In this document: piece after piece, positions 26,250-34,444 of the stretch
Layout of the letters: the number at the start of each line of letters is the position of its first letter
Position numbering within the stretch: the first letter of the stretch is position 1
Origin: Novosphingobium sp. KA1
GTDB lineage: Bacteria; Pseudomonadota; Alphaproteobacteria; Sphingomonadales; Sphingomonadaceae
Length of the DNA stretch: 64,000 nt
Reading direction: 5' to 3'
NCBI RefSeq assembly: GCF_017309955.1
Contig: NZ_CP021247.1
Span: 3,664,093-3,728,092 of the forward strand
Notes under the pieces: model-generated
The model's input: the letters and a program-made list of their open reading frames with translations, nothing else
What the model was told of the DNA's origin: nothing
The model's database searches: none
Made by a program: the position numbers and the translations under genes

Positions 26250-26957
26250 TCACCCGATTCGCGTCGGCCTCGTCCCGCCCATCACCACCGCCCGGTTCTG
26301 CCGATTGGCCTCGAAGCGAGCGAGATCGGCATCGCCCGCCAGGATAGCGGCGATGATCCGCAAGCGTCCCTCGCGCCAGGTCTCCACCCCGATGCCGGAA
26401 ACCCCGACGACCGCGCCGTCGCGGCGCGCGGCATGATTCAGGGTGACCCGCGTCAGCATCTCGAACAGCGGACGGCGCACCATCTGGAACAGCAGTTCCT
26501 GAAAGGCTTCCTCGAACTGCCCGAACTCGGCCATCGTGGAATAGTGGGCCGCCTCGTCCCCCATGGCGCGGAGCCGCCCTCGCAGGGTCGGATCGCTGCA
26601 TCGCGCCGCCGCCGTCGCCAGTTCGGTGAACAGCAGCGACGTCATGTCGAGCGCTTCCGCATAGCCCGCCGGATTCATCCGCATGTAGGACGAAAGCGCG
26701 CGTTCCAGCGCCGCCGCATCGGGCCGTGCACCGTAGTAGCCCCCGCCGGGACCGCGCCGCACTTCCAGCAGGCCTTCATGCTCCAGCACCCGCGCAGCCT
26801 GCTGGAGCGTGACGATGCCCACCGCAAGATCCCGCGCCAGTTCATGCAACCCGCCCAGCAAGACCCCCGGCGCCTCGGCAAAGATCCGTTCGCGCAAGGT
26901 CTCGGTAGTGCGGGCGACCAGATTGGTGCCCTTTTTTCGCCCCGGTGTGCGCACCAT
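26250..26957 (-). CDS. GntR family transcriptional regulator (FadR/FCD type)
   Basis: A 235-residue regulator. The N-terminal winged helix (LRERIFAEAPGVLLGGLHELARDLAVGIVTLQQAARVLEHEGLLEVRRGPGGGYYGARP) is followed by an all-helical FCD-like ligand domain. It is transcribed divergently from the aldehyde dehydrogenase operon, whose promoter region carries two TTTTCGGCA direct repeats. By family habit it is a repressor released by an intermediate of the pathway encoded opposite. Confidence 0.9.
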   Translation of the reverse strand: MVRTPGRKKGTNLVARTTETLRERIFAEAPGVLLGGLHELARDLAVGIVTLQQAARVLEHEGLLEVRRGPGGGYYGARPDAAALERALSSYMRMNPAGYAEALDMTSLLFTELATAAARCSDPTLRGRLRAMGDEAAHYSTMAEFGQFEEAFQELLFQMVRRPLFEMLTRVTLNHAARRDGAVVGVSGIGVETWREGRLRIIAAILAGDADLARFEANRQNRAVVMGGTRPTRIG

Positions 26958-26991
26958 TCATCACTCCGATAGTAAGCACATTATTGCAAAA

Positions 26992-27061
26992 TTTTCGGCA
27001 TTTTCACGACGTTTTCGGCAAATTCAAGTCAATTGACCGCGTATATTTGCCTCCATACTCT
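26992..27061 (+). promoter_or_regulatory. Promoter/operator region of the catabolic operon
   Basis: TTTTCGGCA occurs at 26992-27000 and 27012-27020, exactly 20 bases apart, just before a TTGACC -35-like hexamer (27033-27038) and a weak -10 candidate (TACTCT, 27056-27061) at 17-base spacing. The repeats lie on one face of the helix, between the divergent GntR and aldehyde dehydrogenase genes, and are good candidates for regulator sites. Confidence 0.45.
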
Positions 27062-27114
27062 CCATCCACCACCGAGCGGCAGCAAGCGCCCCACTGGAGA
27101 GGATTGAAACGAGG

Positions 27115-28587
27115 ATGGGCTTCCAACATCCTGACATCTCGGCATTTCCCGAGATTTCACTGGTCATTGGCGAGGAACGCGCGCGTGCCGGCAGCGGTGC
27201 CGACTGGGCGCACGTCTACCCCGGCACCGGCCGCGTCACCCGCGAGATCCGTCTCGCCAGCCCCGCCGACGTCGACCGCGCCGTTGCCGCCGCCAAGGCC
27301 GCGCAGCCCGCATGGCGCGCGCTTGCGGGCGACAAGCGGCGCGACCTGATGTTCCGCCTTGCCGCCGTGATCGAGGGCAAGGCCGCGGAAATGAGCCCGC
27401 TGCTCACCGCCGAAAACGGCTCGATCCTGATCGCGGGCGGCCACATGAGCCAGGATGCCGCGCAGAAGTTCCGCTATTACGGCGGCATGGCCGACAAGGT
27501 CGACGGCCGCACCGTCTCCACCTGGGGCGGCCCCGCGCTCGATTACGTGATGTACGAGCCTTACGGCACCGTCGGTATCATCGTGCCCTGGAACGGCCCG
27601 CTGTTCGCCGCCACCATGGTCATGGCCCCGGCGCTGGCGGCAGGCAACTGCGTGGTACTCAAGGCGCCCGAACTCGCCCCCTGGTCGCTGATGAAGCTGA
27701 TGGAAGCGGTCCACGAGGCCGGTTTCCCGGCAGGCGTGGTCAACCTCGTCACCGGCGGGCCGGACGTCGGCGCGGCGATGGTCAGCCATCCCGGCATCGA
27801 CAAGATCGAATTCATCGGCAGCGGCGCCACCGCAAGGAAGATCCTCGCCAGCGCATCCGAAAGCCTGAAGCCCGTGGGCCTCGAACTCGGCGGCAAGTCG
27901 GCGGTCATGGTCTTTGCCGACGCCAACCTGCAGGCCGCCGCCAGGCGCGGCCTCTCGGGCGCGGTCAGCGCCAACGGACAGGGCTGCGTCAACGGCACGC
28001 GCCTGCTGGTCGAGCGCGGGGTCTACGAAGCCTACCTGCAGATACTGAAAGCCATGGCCGCGCACGTGAAGGTCGGCGATCCCTTTGCGATGGACACCTT
28101 CATGGGGCCCGTCATTTCGCAAACCGCGCTCGAACGCATCGACGGCATGGTGCAGCGCGGCGTTGCCGCCGGCGCCGAAGCGCTCTGCGGCGGCGGGCGA
28201 ATGGAAGGCGATCACGCCGAGGGCTATTTCTACCCTATCACCGTTCTCGCCGGCGTCGCCCCGAGCAGCGAGATCGCCCGGAACGAGGTGTTCGGCCCGG
28301 TCCTTGTCGTCACCCCGTTCGACGGCGAGGACGAGGCCATCCAGCTTGCCAACGACAGCGACTACGGCCTCGGCGCCTATGTCCACACCACCGATCTTGC
28401 CCGCGGCCACCGCGTCGCCGGGCAGATGATGGCAGGGCAAGTGCAGGTCAACGGTTCCGGCGAGGCGATGACCCCCTGTGTGCCCTTCGGCGGCATGAAA
28501 CACTCCGGACACGGCCGCCTCGGCGGGATCGAGGGCCTGCGCGAGTTCCAGCAGGTGCGCAACGTCTGGGTCAACCTTCAGGACTGA
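27115..28587 (+). CDS. NAD(P)-dependent aldehyde dehydrogenase
   Basis: A 490-residue ALDH-superfamily enzyme. Visible: GTVGIIVPWNGPLFAATMVMAPALAAGNCVVLKAPELAPWS (cofactor region and KAPE motif), FIGSGATARKI, the catalytic glutamate in LELGGKSAVMVF, and the nucleophilic cysteine in NGQGCVNGTRLLVE. EVFGPVLVVTPF and PFGGMKHSGHGRLGG lie near the C-terminus. It is the first gene of a five-gene unit facing a GntR regulator; the neighbours suggest oxidation of an aldehyde from an aromatic or cyclic substrate, but the substrate is not readable. Confidence 0.94.
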   Translation: MGFQHPDISAFPEISLVIGEERARAGSGADWAHVYPGTGRVTREIRLASPADVDRAVAAAKAAQPAWRALAGDKRRDLMFRLAAVIEGKAAEMSPLLTAENGSILIAGGHMSQDAAQKFRYYGGMADKVDGRTVSTWGGPALDYVMYEPYGTVGIIVPWNGPLFAATMVMAPALAAGNCVVLKAPELAPWSLMKLMEAVHEAGFPAGVVNLVTGGPDVGAAMVSHPGIDKIEFIGSGATARKILASASESLKPVGLELGGKSAVMVFADANLQAAARRGLSGAVSANGQGCVNGTRLLVERGVYEAYLQILKAMAAHVKVGDPFAMDTFMGPVISQTALERIDGMVQRGVAAGAEALCGGGRMEGDHAEGYFYPITVLAGVAPSSEIARNEVFGPVLVVTPFDGEDEAIQLANDSDYGLGAYVHTTDLARGHRVAGQMMAGQVQVNGSGEAMTPCVPFGGMKHSGHGRLGGIEGLREFQQVRNVWVNLQD

Positions 28588-28598
28588 GGAGAGAGGAC

Positions 28599-29381
28599 AT
28601 GACGCTTCTCGACCCAGCTGAGCGCAGCGCGCGCGGCCTTGCCACCGCGGCCGAGGCGACCGGCCGCGCGGCCGATGCCCCGACCACGCTGCTTGAGGAA
28701 TCGTGGCGTGACTTCGTCTTTGCCGAAGTCTGGACACGCCCTGGCCTGCCCCGCCGCGCGCGCTTTCTCGTCGCCATGGCAAGCGCGGCGATCTGCGGCC
28801 TCGAGGACCGCGAGCTAGACGATTTCGTGCGCGGCGCGCTGACCTCGAACGAACTGACACTGGCCGAACTGCGCGAGGCAGCGCTGCACCTGGCGGTCTA
28901 TTCGGGCTGGGGCAACGGCGGACGGCTAGACCGTTCGGTGAGCCGCGTGGCTGCCGAACTCGGCCTTCCTCCTGCCGCAGTGCCGCCAATCCGCGCCGAG
29001 CCCTGGGACCCGGATCTGCGCATCCAGCAGGGCCATGACGAATTCGCCAAGGTCATGACGTTCCCGCCCGGCCCACCGGCCACGCCTTATCTGCTGGGCA
29101 TCAACAACTTCGTGTTCGGCGAGATGTGGCGCCGCCGCGGCCTCGACGAGCCCTCGCGCCGCTGGATCACGCTGGTGGGGGTCTGCGAATCCGGGGCCGA
29201 CATCCCGATCAAGAGCCACATCCACGCCGCCATGGCGAGCGGCAACTGCAAGCCCGACGAAATGCTCGAATTCTGCCTGCAATACGGCACGCATGCGGGC
29301 TGGCCCAAGGCCTCGCGCATGCAGATGGTCGTCCTCGAAATGATCCGGAAAGTACAGGAAGGGCTCCCCTGGCATGGTTAG
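28599..29381 (+). CDS. Carboxymuconolactone decarboxylase-family protein (tandem AhpD-like domains)
   Basis: A 260-residue protein with two CMD/AhpD-like helical domains. The first is around FVFAEVWTRPGLPRRARFLVAMASAAICGLEDRELDDFVRGAL...AALHLAVYSGWGNG; the second around FGEMWRRRGLDEPSRRWITLVGVCESGADIPIKSHIHAAMASG...CLQYGTHAGWPKASRM. There is no CxxC disulfide pair, so it is more like a lactone decarboxylase/hydrolase than an alkylhydroperoxidase. The ATG at 28599 follows GAGGAGAGAGG and comes 11 bases after the ALDH stop. The gene overlaps the next one by 8 bases. Confidence 0.9.
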   Translation: MTLLDPAERSARGLATAAEATGRAADAPTTLLEESWRDFVFAEVWTRPGLPRRARFLVAMASAAICGLEDRELDDFVRGALTSNELTLAELREAALHLAVYSGWGNGGRLDRSVSRVAAELGLPPAAVPPIRAEPWDPDLRIQQGHDEFAKVMTFPPGPPATPYLLGINNFVFGEMWRRRGLDEPSRRWITLVGVCESGADIPIKSHIHAAMASGNCKPDEMLEFCLQYGTHAGWPKASRMQMVVLEMIRKVQEGLPWHG

Positions 29382-30180
29382 GACAGGTTTCATCGGCCTT
29401 GGCTCGCAAGGCGCGCCGATGGCCGAACGCATGCTCTCGGCAGGCTTTCCGCTCACCGTCTGGGCCAGGCGGCCCGAGGCGGTGGACGATCTCGTTGCCA
29501 AGGGCGCCGTGCGCGCCGGCAGCCTTGCCGAACTCGGCGCCGCTTGCGACCTTGTGGGACTTTGCGTCGTCGATGATGCCGGGGTCGAGACCGTCGCGGC
29601 CCAGCTGATCCCGGCCATGGCGCCTGGCAGCGTGCTGGTGATCCATTCGACGGTGCTGCCGCAGACCTGCGAACGCCTCGCCGAGACGGCGGCGGCGCGC
29701 GGCGTCCTGCTGCTCGACGCGCCCGTCAGCGGCGGCGGCGCGGGCGCGGCGGCAGGCACGCTCACCGTCATGTGCGGCGGCAGTGCCGAGGCCTACGACA
29801 AGGCCCTGCCCGCGCTTGAGAGTTTTGCCGGCAAGATCGTGCTGCTGGGGCCGGTCGGCGCCGGACAGCGCGCCAAGATCGTCAACAACGCGCTGATGGC
29901 GGCGAACATGGGCCTTGCCCACGCCGCGCTGTCACTCGGCGAGGAACTCGGCATCGAGCGGGGAGCGCTGGCCGATCTGGTCAGGCATTCCAGCGGCCGC
30001 AGCTTTGGCTTCGAAGTCTACGCCCGCCTGCCCGCACCCACGGCCTTCGCCCACGGCGGCAAGCTGCTGCGCAAGGACGTGGACCTGCTTGGCGCCATAA
30101 CCTCTACCGGCAATGCACTGGCGCAGGCCGCCGATCCCTTCCTTCACGCGGCCCTCAACGAGACGGAACCGACGACATGA
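29374..30180 (+). CDS. NAD-binding beta-hydroxyacid dehydrogenase (3-hydroxyisobutyrate dehydrogenase family)
   Basis: A 268-residue oxidoreductase. GFIGLGSQGAPMAERMLSAGFPLTVWARRP (about 5-34) is the N-terminal family signature with its Rossmann glycines; DAPVSGGGAGAAAGTLTVMCGG carries the substrate-binding SGG motif, and GAGQRAKIVNNALMAANM the catalytic lysine region. It starts inside the end of the CMD-like gene, and its stop overlaps the next start by ATGA. Likely substrate: a beta-hydroxy acid intermediate of the operon's pathway. Confidence 0.93.
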   Translation: MVRTGFIGLGSQGAPMAERMLSAGFPLTVWARRPEAVDDLVAKGAVRAGSLAELGAACDLVGLCVVDDAGVETVAAQLIPAMAPGSVLVIHSTVLPQTCERLAETAAARGVLLLDAPVSGGGAGAAAGTLTVMCGGSAEAYDKALPALESFAGKIVLLGPVGAGQRAKIVNNALMAANMGLAHAALSLGEELGIERGALADLVRHSSGRSFGFEVYARLPAPTAFAHGGKLLRKDVDLLGAITSTGNALAQAADPFLHAALNETEPTT

Positions 30181-30959
30181 GCGTGATCTTCAAGAACCTC
30201 GCCATGGCCGGAAGGGTCGCGATCGTCACCGGCGCGGCTTCCGGCCTCGGCCGGATGACCGCGCTCAAGCTCGCCGAAGCGGGCGCCGACCTCTGGCTGG
30301 TCGACATCAACGAGGCCGGTCTTGCCGAGACCATCGCCCTGCTCGCCCCGAGCGGCCGCGCGGCGGGCAGCGAGGTTGCCGATCTTTCCAGCCCGGAGGC
30401 CTGCCACGCGGTCGTTGCCCACGCGCTCCAAAAGTTCGGCCGTCTCGATGCGCTGTGCAACGTCGCGGGGCTGATCTACCTCGCCAACACCCCGCAGATG
30501 CCGCAGGTGCAGTACGAGCGCACCATCGATGTCAATCTCAACGCGCCATTCTTCCTTTCGCAGGCGGCGATCCCGCACCTGCTCGCAAGCGATGCCGAGG
30601 GTGGCGGCGCCATCGTCAACGTCACCTCCTGCGCCTCCTACATCGGCGAGGCCTATGCCGCCGCCTACTGCGCCAGCAAGTGGGGTCTGCTGGGGATGAC
30701 CAAGGCCATGGCCATGGAATTCCAGAAGCAGCCCATCCGCATCAACGCCGTCGCCCCCGGCGGCATGATTACCAACATCATCAGCAACTTCGCCCCGCCA
30801 GAGAACTGCGACTTCGAACTGCTCAAGCGCTTCTCCGGCATGCGCGGCCAGGTCGAGGTGGAGGACGTGGCCGACACCATCGTCCTGCTCGCCTCGCCCG
30901 CCGGACGCGGCTTCCACGGCGCCTGCATCACGCTCGACGCCGGCATCACCGCCGGCTGA
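30177..30959 (+). CDS. Short-chain dehydrogenase/reductase
   Basis: A 260-residue classical SDR. The cofactor motif GAASGLGR (TGxxxGxG type) lies near residues 20-27, NVAG near 94, the catalytic serine in NVTSCASYIG, and YCASK in the position of YxxxK. The C-terminal PGGMIT stretch is typical. It is translationally coupled to the upstream dehydrogenase by ATGA and followed 15 bases later by a second SDR. Confidence 0.93.
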   Translation: MSVIFKNLAMAGRVAIVTGAASGLGRMTALKLAEAGADLWLVDINEAGLAETIALLAPSGRAAGSEVADLSSPEACHAVVAHALQKFGRLDALCNVAGLIYLANTPQMPQVQYERTIDVNLNAPFFLSQAAIPHLLASDAEGGGAIVNVTSCASYIGEAYAAAYCASKWGLLGMTKAMAMEFQKQPIRINAVAPGGMITNIISNFAPPENCDFELLKRFSGMRGQVEVEDVADTIVLLASPAGRGFHGACITLDAGITAG

Positions 30960-30974
30960 AAAGGATTTCACGAA

Positions 30975-31760
30975 ATGACCTTTACACTCGATCAGTTCCG
31001 CCTCGACGACAAGGTCGCGGTCGTCACCGGTGCCGGTGGACGCGGCAACTCCATCGGCCGGGCCTATGCGCTGGGCCTCGCCGGTGCCGGCGCCTCGCTC
31101 GTCGTCGCCGACCTCAACGAAGACGGCGCCAGGGCCGTGGCAGAGGAAATCGTCGCGGCCGGAGGGAAGGCGATCGGCGTGCGCGTCGACGTTGCCGACG
31201 AGGCCTCCACGCTGGCCATGGCCGCGGCGGCGACAGCGGCGTTCGGCGGCGTCGACATTCTCGTCAACAACGCCGCGCTGATGGTCGATGTCTCCTACGA
31301 CAACTGCGAGACCGTCAGCCTCGACGCCTGGAACAAGGCCTTTGCGGTGAACCTCAACGGCGCGCTGCTCTGCGCCCGGGCGGTGATCCCGTCCATGCGT
31401 GAACGCGGCGGCGGGCGGATCATCAACCAGACGTCGGGCGGCGCCTTCCCGGCAACCGGCCTCTACGGCATCACCAAGCTCGCGCTCGTCGGCCTGACCA
31501 CCACGCTCGCCAAGCAATTCGGCAAGGCCGGGATCACCTGCAACGCCATCGCCCCGGGCAATGTCACCTCGGACGCGGGCAAGATGCTTGTCCCCGACGA
31601 TTCGCCGTTCATCAAGTTCCTCGAGATGACCTGCGCCATGCGCCCGCGCGGCACCCCCGACGAACTGGTCGGCACTGCCCTGCTGCTGTGCTCACCGGCG
31701 GGCCAGTGGATCACCGGGCAGACCATCCACGTCGACGGCGGCTGGGTGCTGCGGCCATAA
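30975..31760 (+). CDS. Short-chain dehydrogenase/reductase
   Basis: A 261-residue classical SDR with VVTGAGGRGNSIGRAYALGLAGAGA (cofactor site), VNNAALM (NNAA motif), the catalytic serine in NQTSGGAFPATGLYGITKLAL, where YGITK gives the YxxxK pair, and GQWITGQTIHVDGGWVLRP at the end. It is the last gene of the GntR-linked unit. Two adjacent but clearly different SDRs suggest two successive or stereospecific alcohol oxidations in the pathway. Confidence 0.93.
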   Translation: MTFTLDQFRLDDKVAVVTGAGGRGNSIGRAYALGLAGAGASLVVADLNEDGARAVAEEIVAAGGKAIGVRVDVADEASTLAMAAAATAAFGGVDILVNNAALMVDVSYDNCETVSLDAWNKAFAVNLNGALLCARAVIPSMRERGGGRIINQTSGGAFPATGLYGITKLALVGLTTTLAKQFGKAGITCNAIAPGNVTSDAGKMLVPDDSPFIKFLEMTCAMRPRGTPDELVGTALLLCSPAGQWITGQTIHVDGGWVLRP

Positions 31761-31802
31761 GACTCGAAATCCGCGCAATAAATACGATCCTGCGCGCAAC
31801 AA

Positions 31803-31844
31803 TTTGCACGAGGGACGCAATCATATCTTGCGTTCCTCGGCAAA
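31803..31844 (+). promoter_or_regulatory. Long imperfect hairpin in the leader of the permease gene
   Basis: The sequence from TTTGCACGAGGGACGCAA (31803-31820) pairs with TTGCGTTCCTCGGCAAA (31828-31844), with one bulged A and one mismatch, around a 7-base loop. It sits in the 131-base gap between the last SDR and the permease. There is no following T-run. It may be an attenuator or mRNA-stability element. Confidence 0.45.
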
Positions 31845-31891
31845 TCCTGCTGCCTGCCGCCGGTCAAAAATCACGGTGAGAGGCAAGAGCG

Positions 31892-33274
31892 ATGAACTTC
31901 ATGACCCGGCGCAAGCCGCTCGTTCCGGGCGGGCATCATGCCAGCGGACTGAAAAAGTCGCTCGGCTGGCCGCATCTGATGGCACTGGGCGTCGGCGCCA
32001 TCATCGGCACCGGCATCTACACGCTGACCGGCGTGGCGGCGGGTCTTGCCGGTCCCGCGGTGGTACTCTCCTTCGCGATTGCCGGTGCGGTCTGCGCCTG
32101 CGCGGCGCTGTGCTACGCCGAAATGGCCAGCCTCACGCCGCAGGCAGGCAGCGCCTACACCTATTCCTACGTCGCGGTCGGCGAAGCGCTCGCCTGGGTG
32201 ATCGGCTGGAGCCTGATCCTGGAATATACGCTGGTCTGCTCGGCGGTTTCGGTCGGCTGGTCGGGTTATGCCTCCGGCCTTATCCGCCAGGCAGGATGGG
32301 GCGTGCCGGACACGCTGCTGGCAGGCGGCGTGATCGACGTTCCCGCGATCTTCATCGCCCTGGCCGTCACCGGCGTGCTCCTGGCCGGCACGCGCGAGAG
32401 CGCAACGCTCAACTTCATCCTCGTCATCGTTAAGATGGTCGCGCTGGCCGCCTTTGTGGCGCTCGCCCTGCCCTCGTTCGACCTTGCCCACTTCCAGCCC
32501 TTCGCCCCGTTCGGCTATGGCGCCGCCGATATCGACGGCAAGAAGTTCGGCGTGATGGGCGCGGCCGCGATCATCTTCTTCGCGTTCTACGGCTTCGACG
32601 CGATCTCTACCGCGGCCGAGGAAGCCAAGAACCCCAAGCGGGACCTCACCATCGGCATCGTCGGTTCGATGGTGATCTGCACGCTGGTCTACGTCGGCGT
32701 CGCCGCGGCAGCCCTTGGCGCCGTGCCGTTCACGCTGTTTGCGCCGAGCCCCGAACCGCTGGCCTATGTGCTCAAGAGCCTGAACCACCCCGCCGCCGCC
32801 GCACTGATCGGCATGGCTGCGGTCATCGCCATGCCCACCGTCATCATGGTCTTCATGTTCGGCCAGAGCCGCGTATTCTTCGCCATGGCCCGCGACGGAC
32901 TGCTGCCGCGGCGCCTCTCCACGGTGAACAAGCGCGGCGTTCCGGTCACCGTCACCGTGCTGACCGGCCTGGTCGCGGCGGTGATTTCCGGCCTGATGCC
33001 GCTCGACGAGATCGCCTCGCTGGCCAACGCGGGCACGCTGGCGGCCTTCATCGCCACTGCCATCGCAGTGATGGTGCTGCGTCGCCGCTCGCCCGAACTG
33101 GAGCGGCCTTTCGTGACCCCGCTGGTGTGGCTGGTCGGCCCCGCCACGATCCTGGGCTGCGCCTACCTCTTCACCAGCCTGCAACTGCGCACGATCGAGT
33201 TCTTCGTGGTGTGGAACGTGATCGGATTCGTGCTTTACGCGGTTGCCGGAACCCTGCGCGGAAAGGCCGCCTGA
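31892..33274 (+). CDS. APC family amino acid permease (cationic amino acid transporter-like)
   Basis: A 460-residue inner-membrane permease with about 12 hydrophobic segments. The N-terminal motif GWPHLMALGVGAIIGTGIYTLTGVAAG carries the GAIIGTGIF-type substrate loop of APC transporters, and FFAFYGFDAISTAAEEAKNPKRDL is the family's TM6/loop mark. The overall pattern resembles CAT/YfnA-type permeases. The ATG at 31892 is preceded by GAGAGGCAAGAG. It lies after the catabolic operon and before an alpha-hydroxyacid oxidase in the opposite direction. The substrate could be an amino acid or a related amine. Confidence 0.93.
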   Translation: MNFMTRRKPLVPGGHHASGLKKSLGWPHLMALGVGAIIGTGIYTLTGVAAGLAGPAVVLSFAIAGAVCACAALCYAEMASLTPQAGSAYTYSYVAVGEALAWVIGWSLILEYTLVCSAVSVGWSGYASGLIRQAGWGVPDTLLAGGVIDVPAIFIALAVTGVLLAGTRESATLNFILVIVKMVALAAFVALALPSFDLAHFQPFAPFGYGAADIDGKKFGVMGAAAIIFFAFYGFDAISTAAEEAKNPKRDLTIGIVGSMVICTLVYVGVAAAALGAVPFTLFAPSPEPLAYVLKSLNHPAAAALIGMAAVIAMPTVIMVFMFGQSRVFFAMARDGLLPRRLSTVNKRGVPVTVTVLTGLVAAVISGLMPLDEIASLANAGTLAAFIATAIAVMVLRRRSPELERPFVTPLVWLVGPATILGCAYLFTSLQLRTIEFFVVWNVIGFVLYAVAGTLRGKAA

Positions 33275-33285
33275 AACGCCATGCC

Positions 33286-33318
33286 GACCGGCAGCGGGCA
33301 CGTCGCCCGCTGCCGGTC
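33286..33318. terminator. Bidirectional terminator-like hairpin between convergent genes
   Basis: GACCGGCAGCGGGC at 33286-33299 and its exact complement at 33305-33318 form a 14-bp stem with loop ACGTC. It lies between the permease stop and the alpha-hydroxyacid oxidase stop and overlaps the latter's last codon. No T-run is present on either strand. Confidence 0.65.
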
Positions 33319-34387
33319 AGGCCAGCAAGCCCGCGCCAATCTGCGAGAGTTCCCGGCATCCGGCCTGCGCCATCGCCAGTTCCAATTCCGCGCGTAGCAT
33401 ATGCAGCATGTGCGCAACCCCCGGCATCCCCGCCACCGCCAGCGCATGAAGCTGGGGACGCCCGATCAGCACCGCGCTCGCACCGAGCGCCAGTGCCTTG
33501 AGGACGTCCGTCCCCTTCCGGACCCCGCCGTCGAGCAGGAGCGGCACCTTTCCTTCGACCGCCACCGCCATCGCGGGCAAGGCCGCCATCGGCGTGATCA
33601 GCCCGTCGAGCACGCGCCCGCCGTGGTTGGAGACGACGATCCCGTCCATCCCCTGCAGCACCGCCTCTCGCGCATCCTCGGGCGACAGCAGCCCCTTGAT
33701 GACGATCGGCAACTGCGTCTGCCCCCGCAGCCAGGCAATATCGTCCCAGGTCGGCGCGGCATCGGCCAGCGGCGTGCCGAACACGATCTGCCCGCCCGCC
33801 GCCTGCGCGCACTGGATCGTGCGCGGGAAGGCGGCAAGGTTCGCCGCCGACACCCCGGCCGGAAGCGCGAATTCGGAGCGCTTGATCGCGGCATCGACCG
33901 TGACCATCAGGACCTGATAACCCGCCGCCTCGGCACGGCGCACCAGTTCGAGGCTGTGCGCCCGGTCAGGCTGGAAATAGAGCTGGAACCAGAGCGGTGA
34001 CAGGTCGCGCGCCAGTTCGTGCGCAGCGCCGCGCGCGGCCTCGGCGATCTCCTCCAGCGTGATGCTGGCAAGAGTGCTGACCACCATCGTCGTATCAAGC
34101 GCGGTCGCGGCCTGGATCGAAGCCAGTTCGCCGTCCGGATGGGCAAGGCGGTGATAGGCTACCGGCGCCAGCAGGATCGGCGCGGCATGGCGACGGCCCA
34201 ACAGCTCCAGCGCCGTCGTGCCGCCGGTCAGATCCCGCAGCATGCGCGGCACGAAACGCAAGGCATCGAACTGCGCGTGGTTGTCGGCCAGCGTCAGTCC
34301 GGCGTCGGCGCCCGACTGGACATGCTCCCAGGCATCGGGGGCAAAATGATCCCTGGCTCGCCGCTCGTAATCGGCAAGCGAGCGCAA
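33317..34387 (-). CDS. FMN-dependent alpha-hydroxy-acid oxidase/dehydrogenase
   Basis: Oxidises a 2-hydroxy acid (lactate-, glycolate- or mandelate-like) to the 2-oxo acid with FMN. Marks: HAAPILLAPVAYHRLAHPDGE, LWFQLYFQPDRAHSLELVRRAEAAGYQVLMVTVD, VIKGLLSPEDAREAVLQGMDGIVVSNHGGRVLDG with the catalytic histidine, and LLLDGGVRKGTDVLKALALGA. No ATG or GTG start is available: the frame is closed upstream by the tonB-like gene's TGA. The annotated start is TTG (34387). Family-like residues (IPADLRSLADYE) continue upstream, and a CTG at 34426, 6 bases after GGGAG, may be the true start. It follows the tonB-like gene on the same strand. Confidence 0.88.
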   Translation of the reverse strand: MRSLADYERRARDHFAPDAWEHVQSGADAGLTLADNHAQFDALRFVPRMLRDLTGGTTALELLGRRHAAPILLAPVAYHRLAHPDGELASIQAATALDTTMVVSTLASITLEEIAEAARGAAHELARDLSPLWFQLYFQPDRAHSLELVRRAEAAGYQVLMVTVDAAIKRSEFALPAGVSAANLAAFPRTIQCAQAAGGQIVFGTPLADAAPTWDDIAWLRGQTQLPIVIKGLLSPEDAREAVLQGMDGIVVSNHGGRVLDGLITPMAALPAMAVAVEGKVPLLLDGGVRKGTDVLKALALGASAVLIGRPQLHALAVAGMPGVAHMLHMLRAELELAMAQAGCRELSQIGAGLLA

Positions 34388-34444
34388 GTCCGCGGGGATC
34401 GCGGTGAGCGGCGGCAGGTGGGTCAGGTCCGGCTCCCGGCGCTG

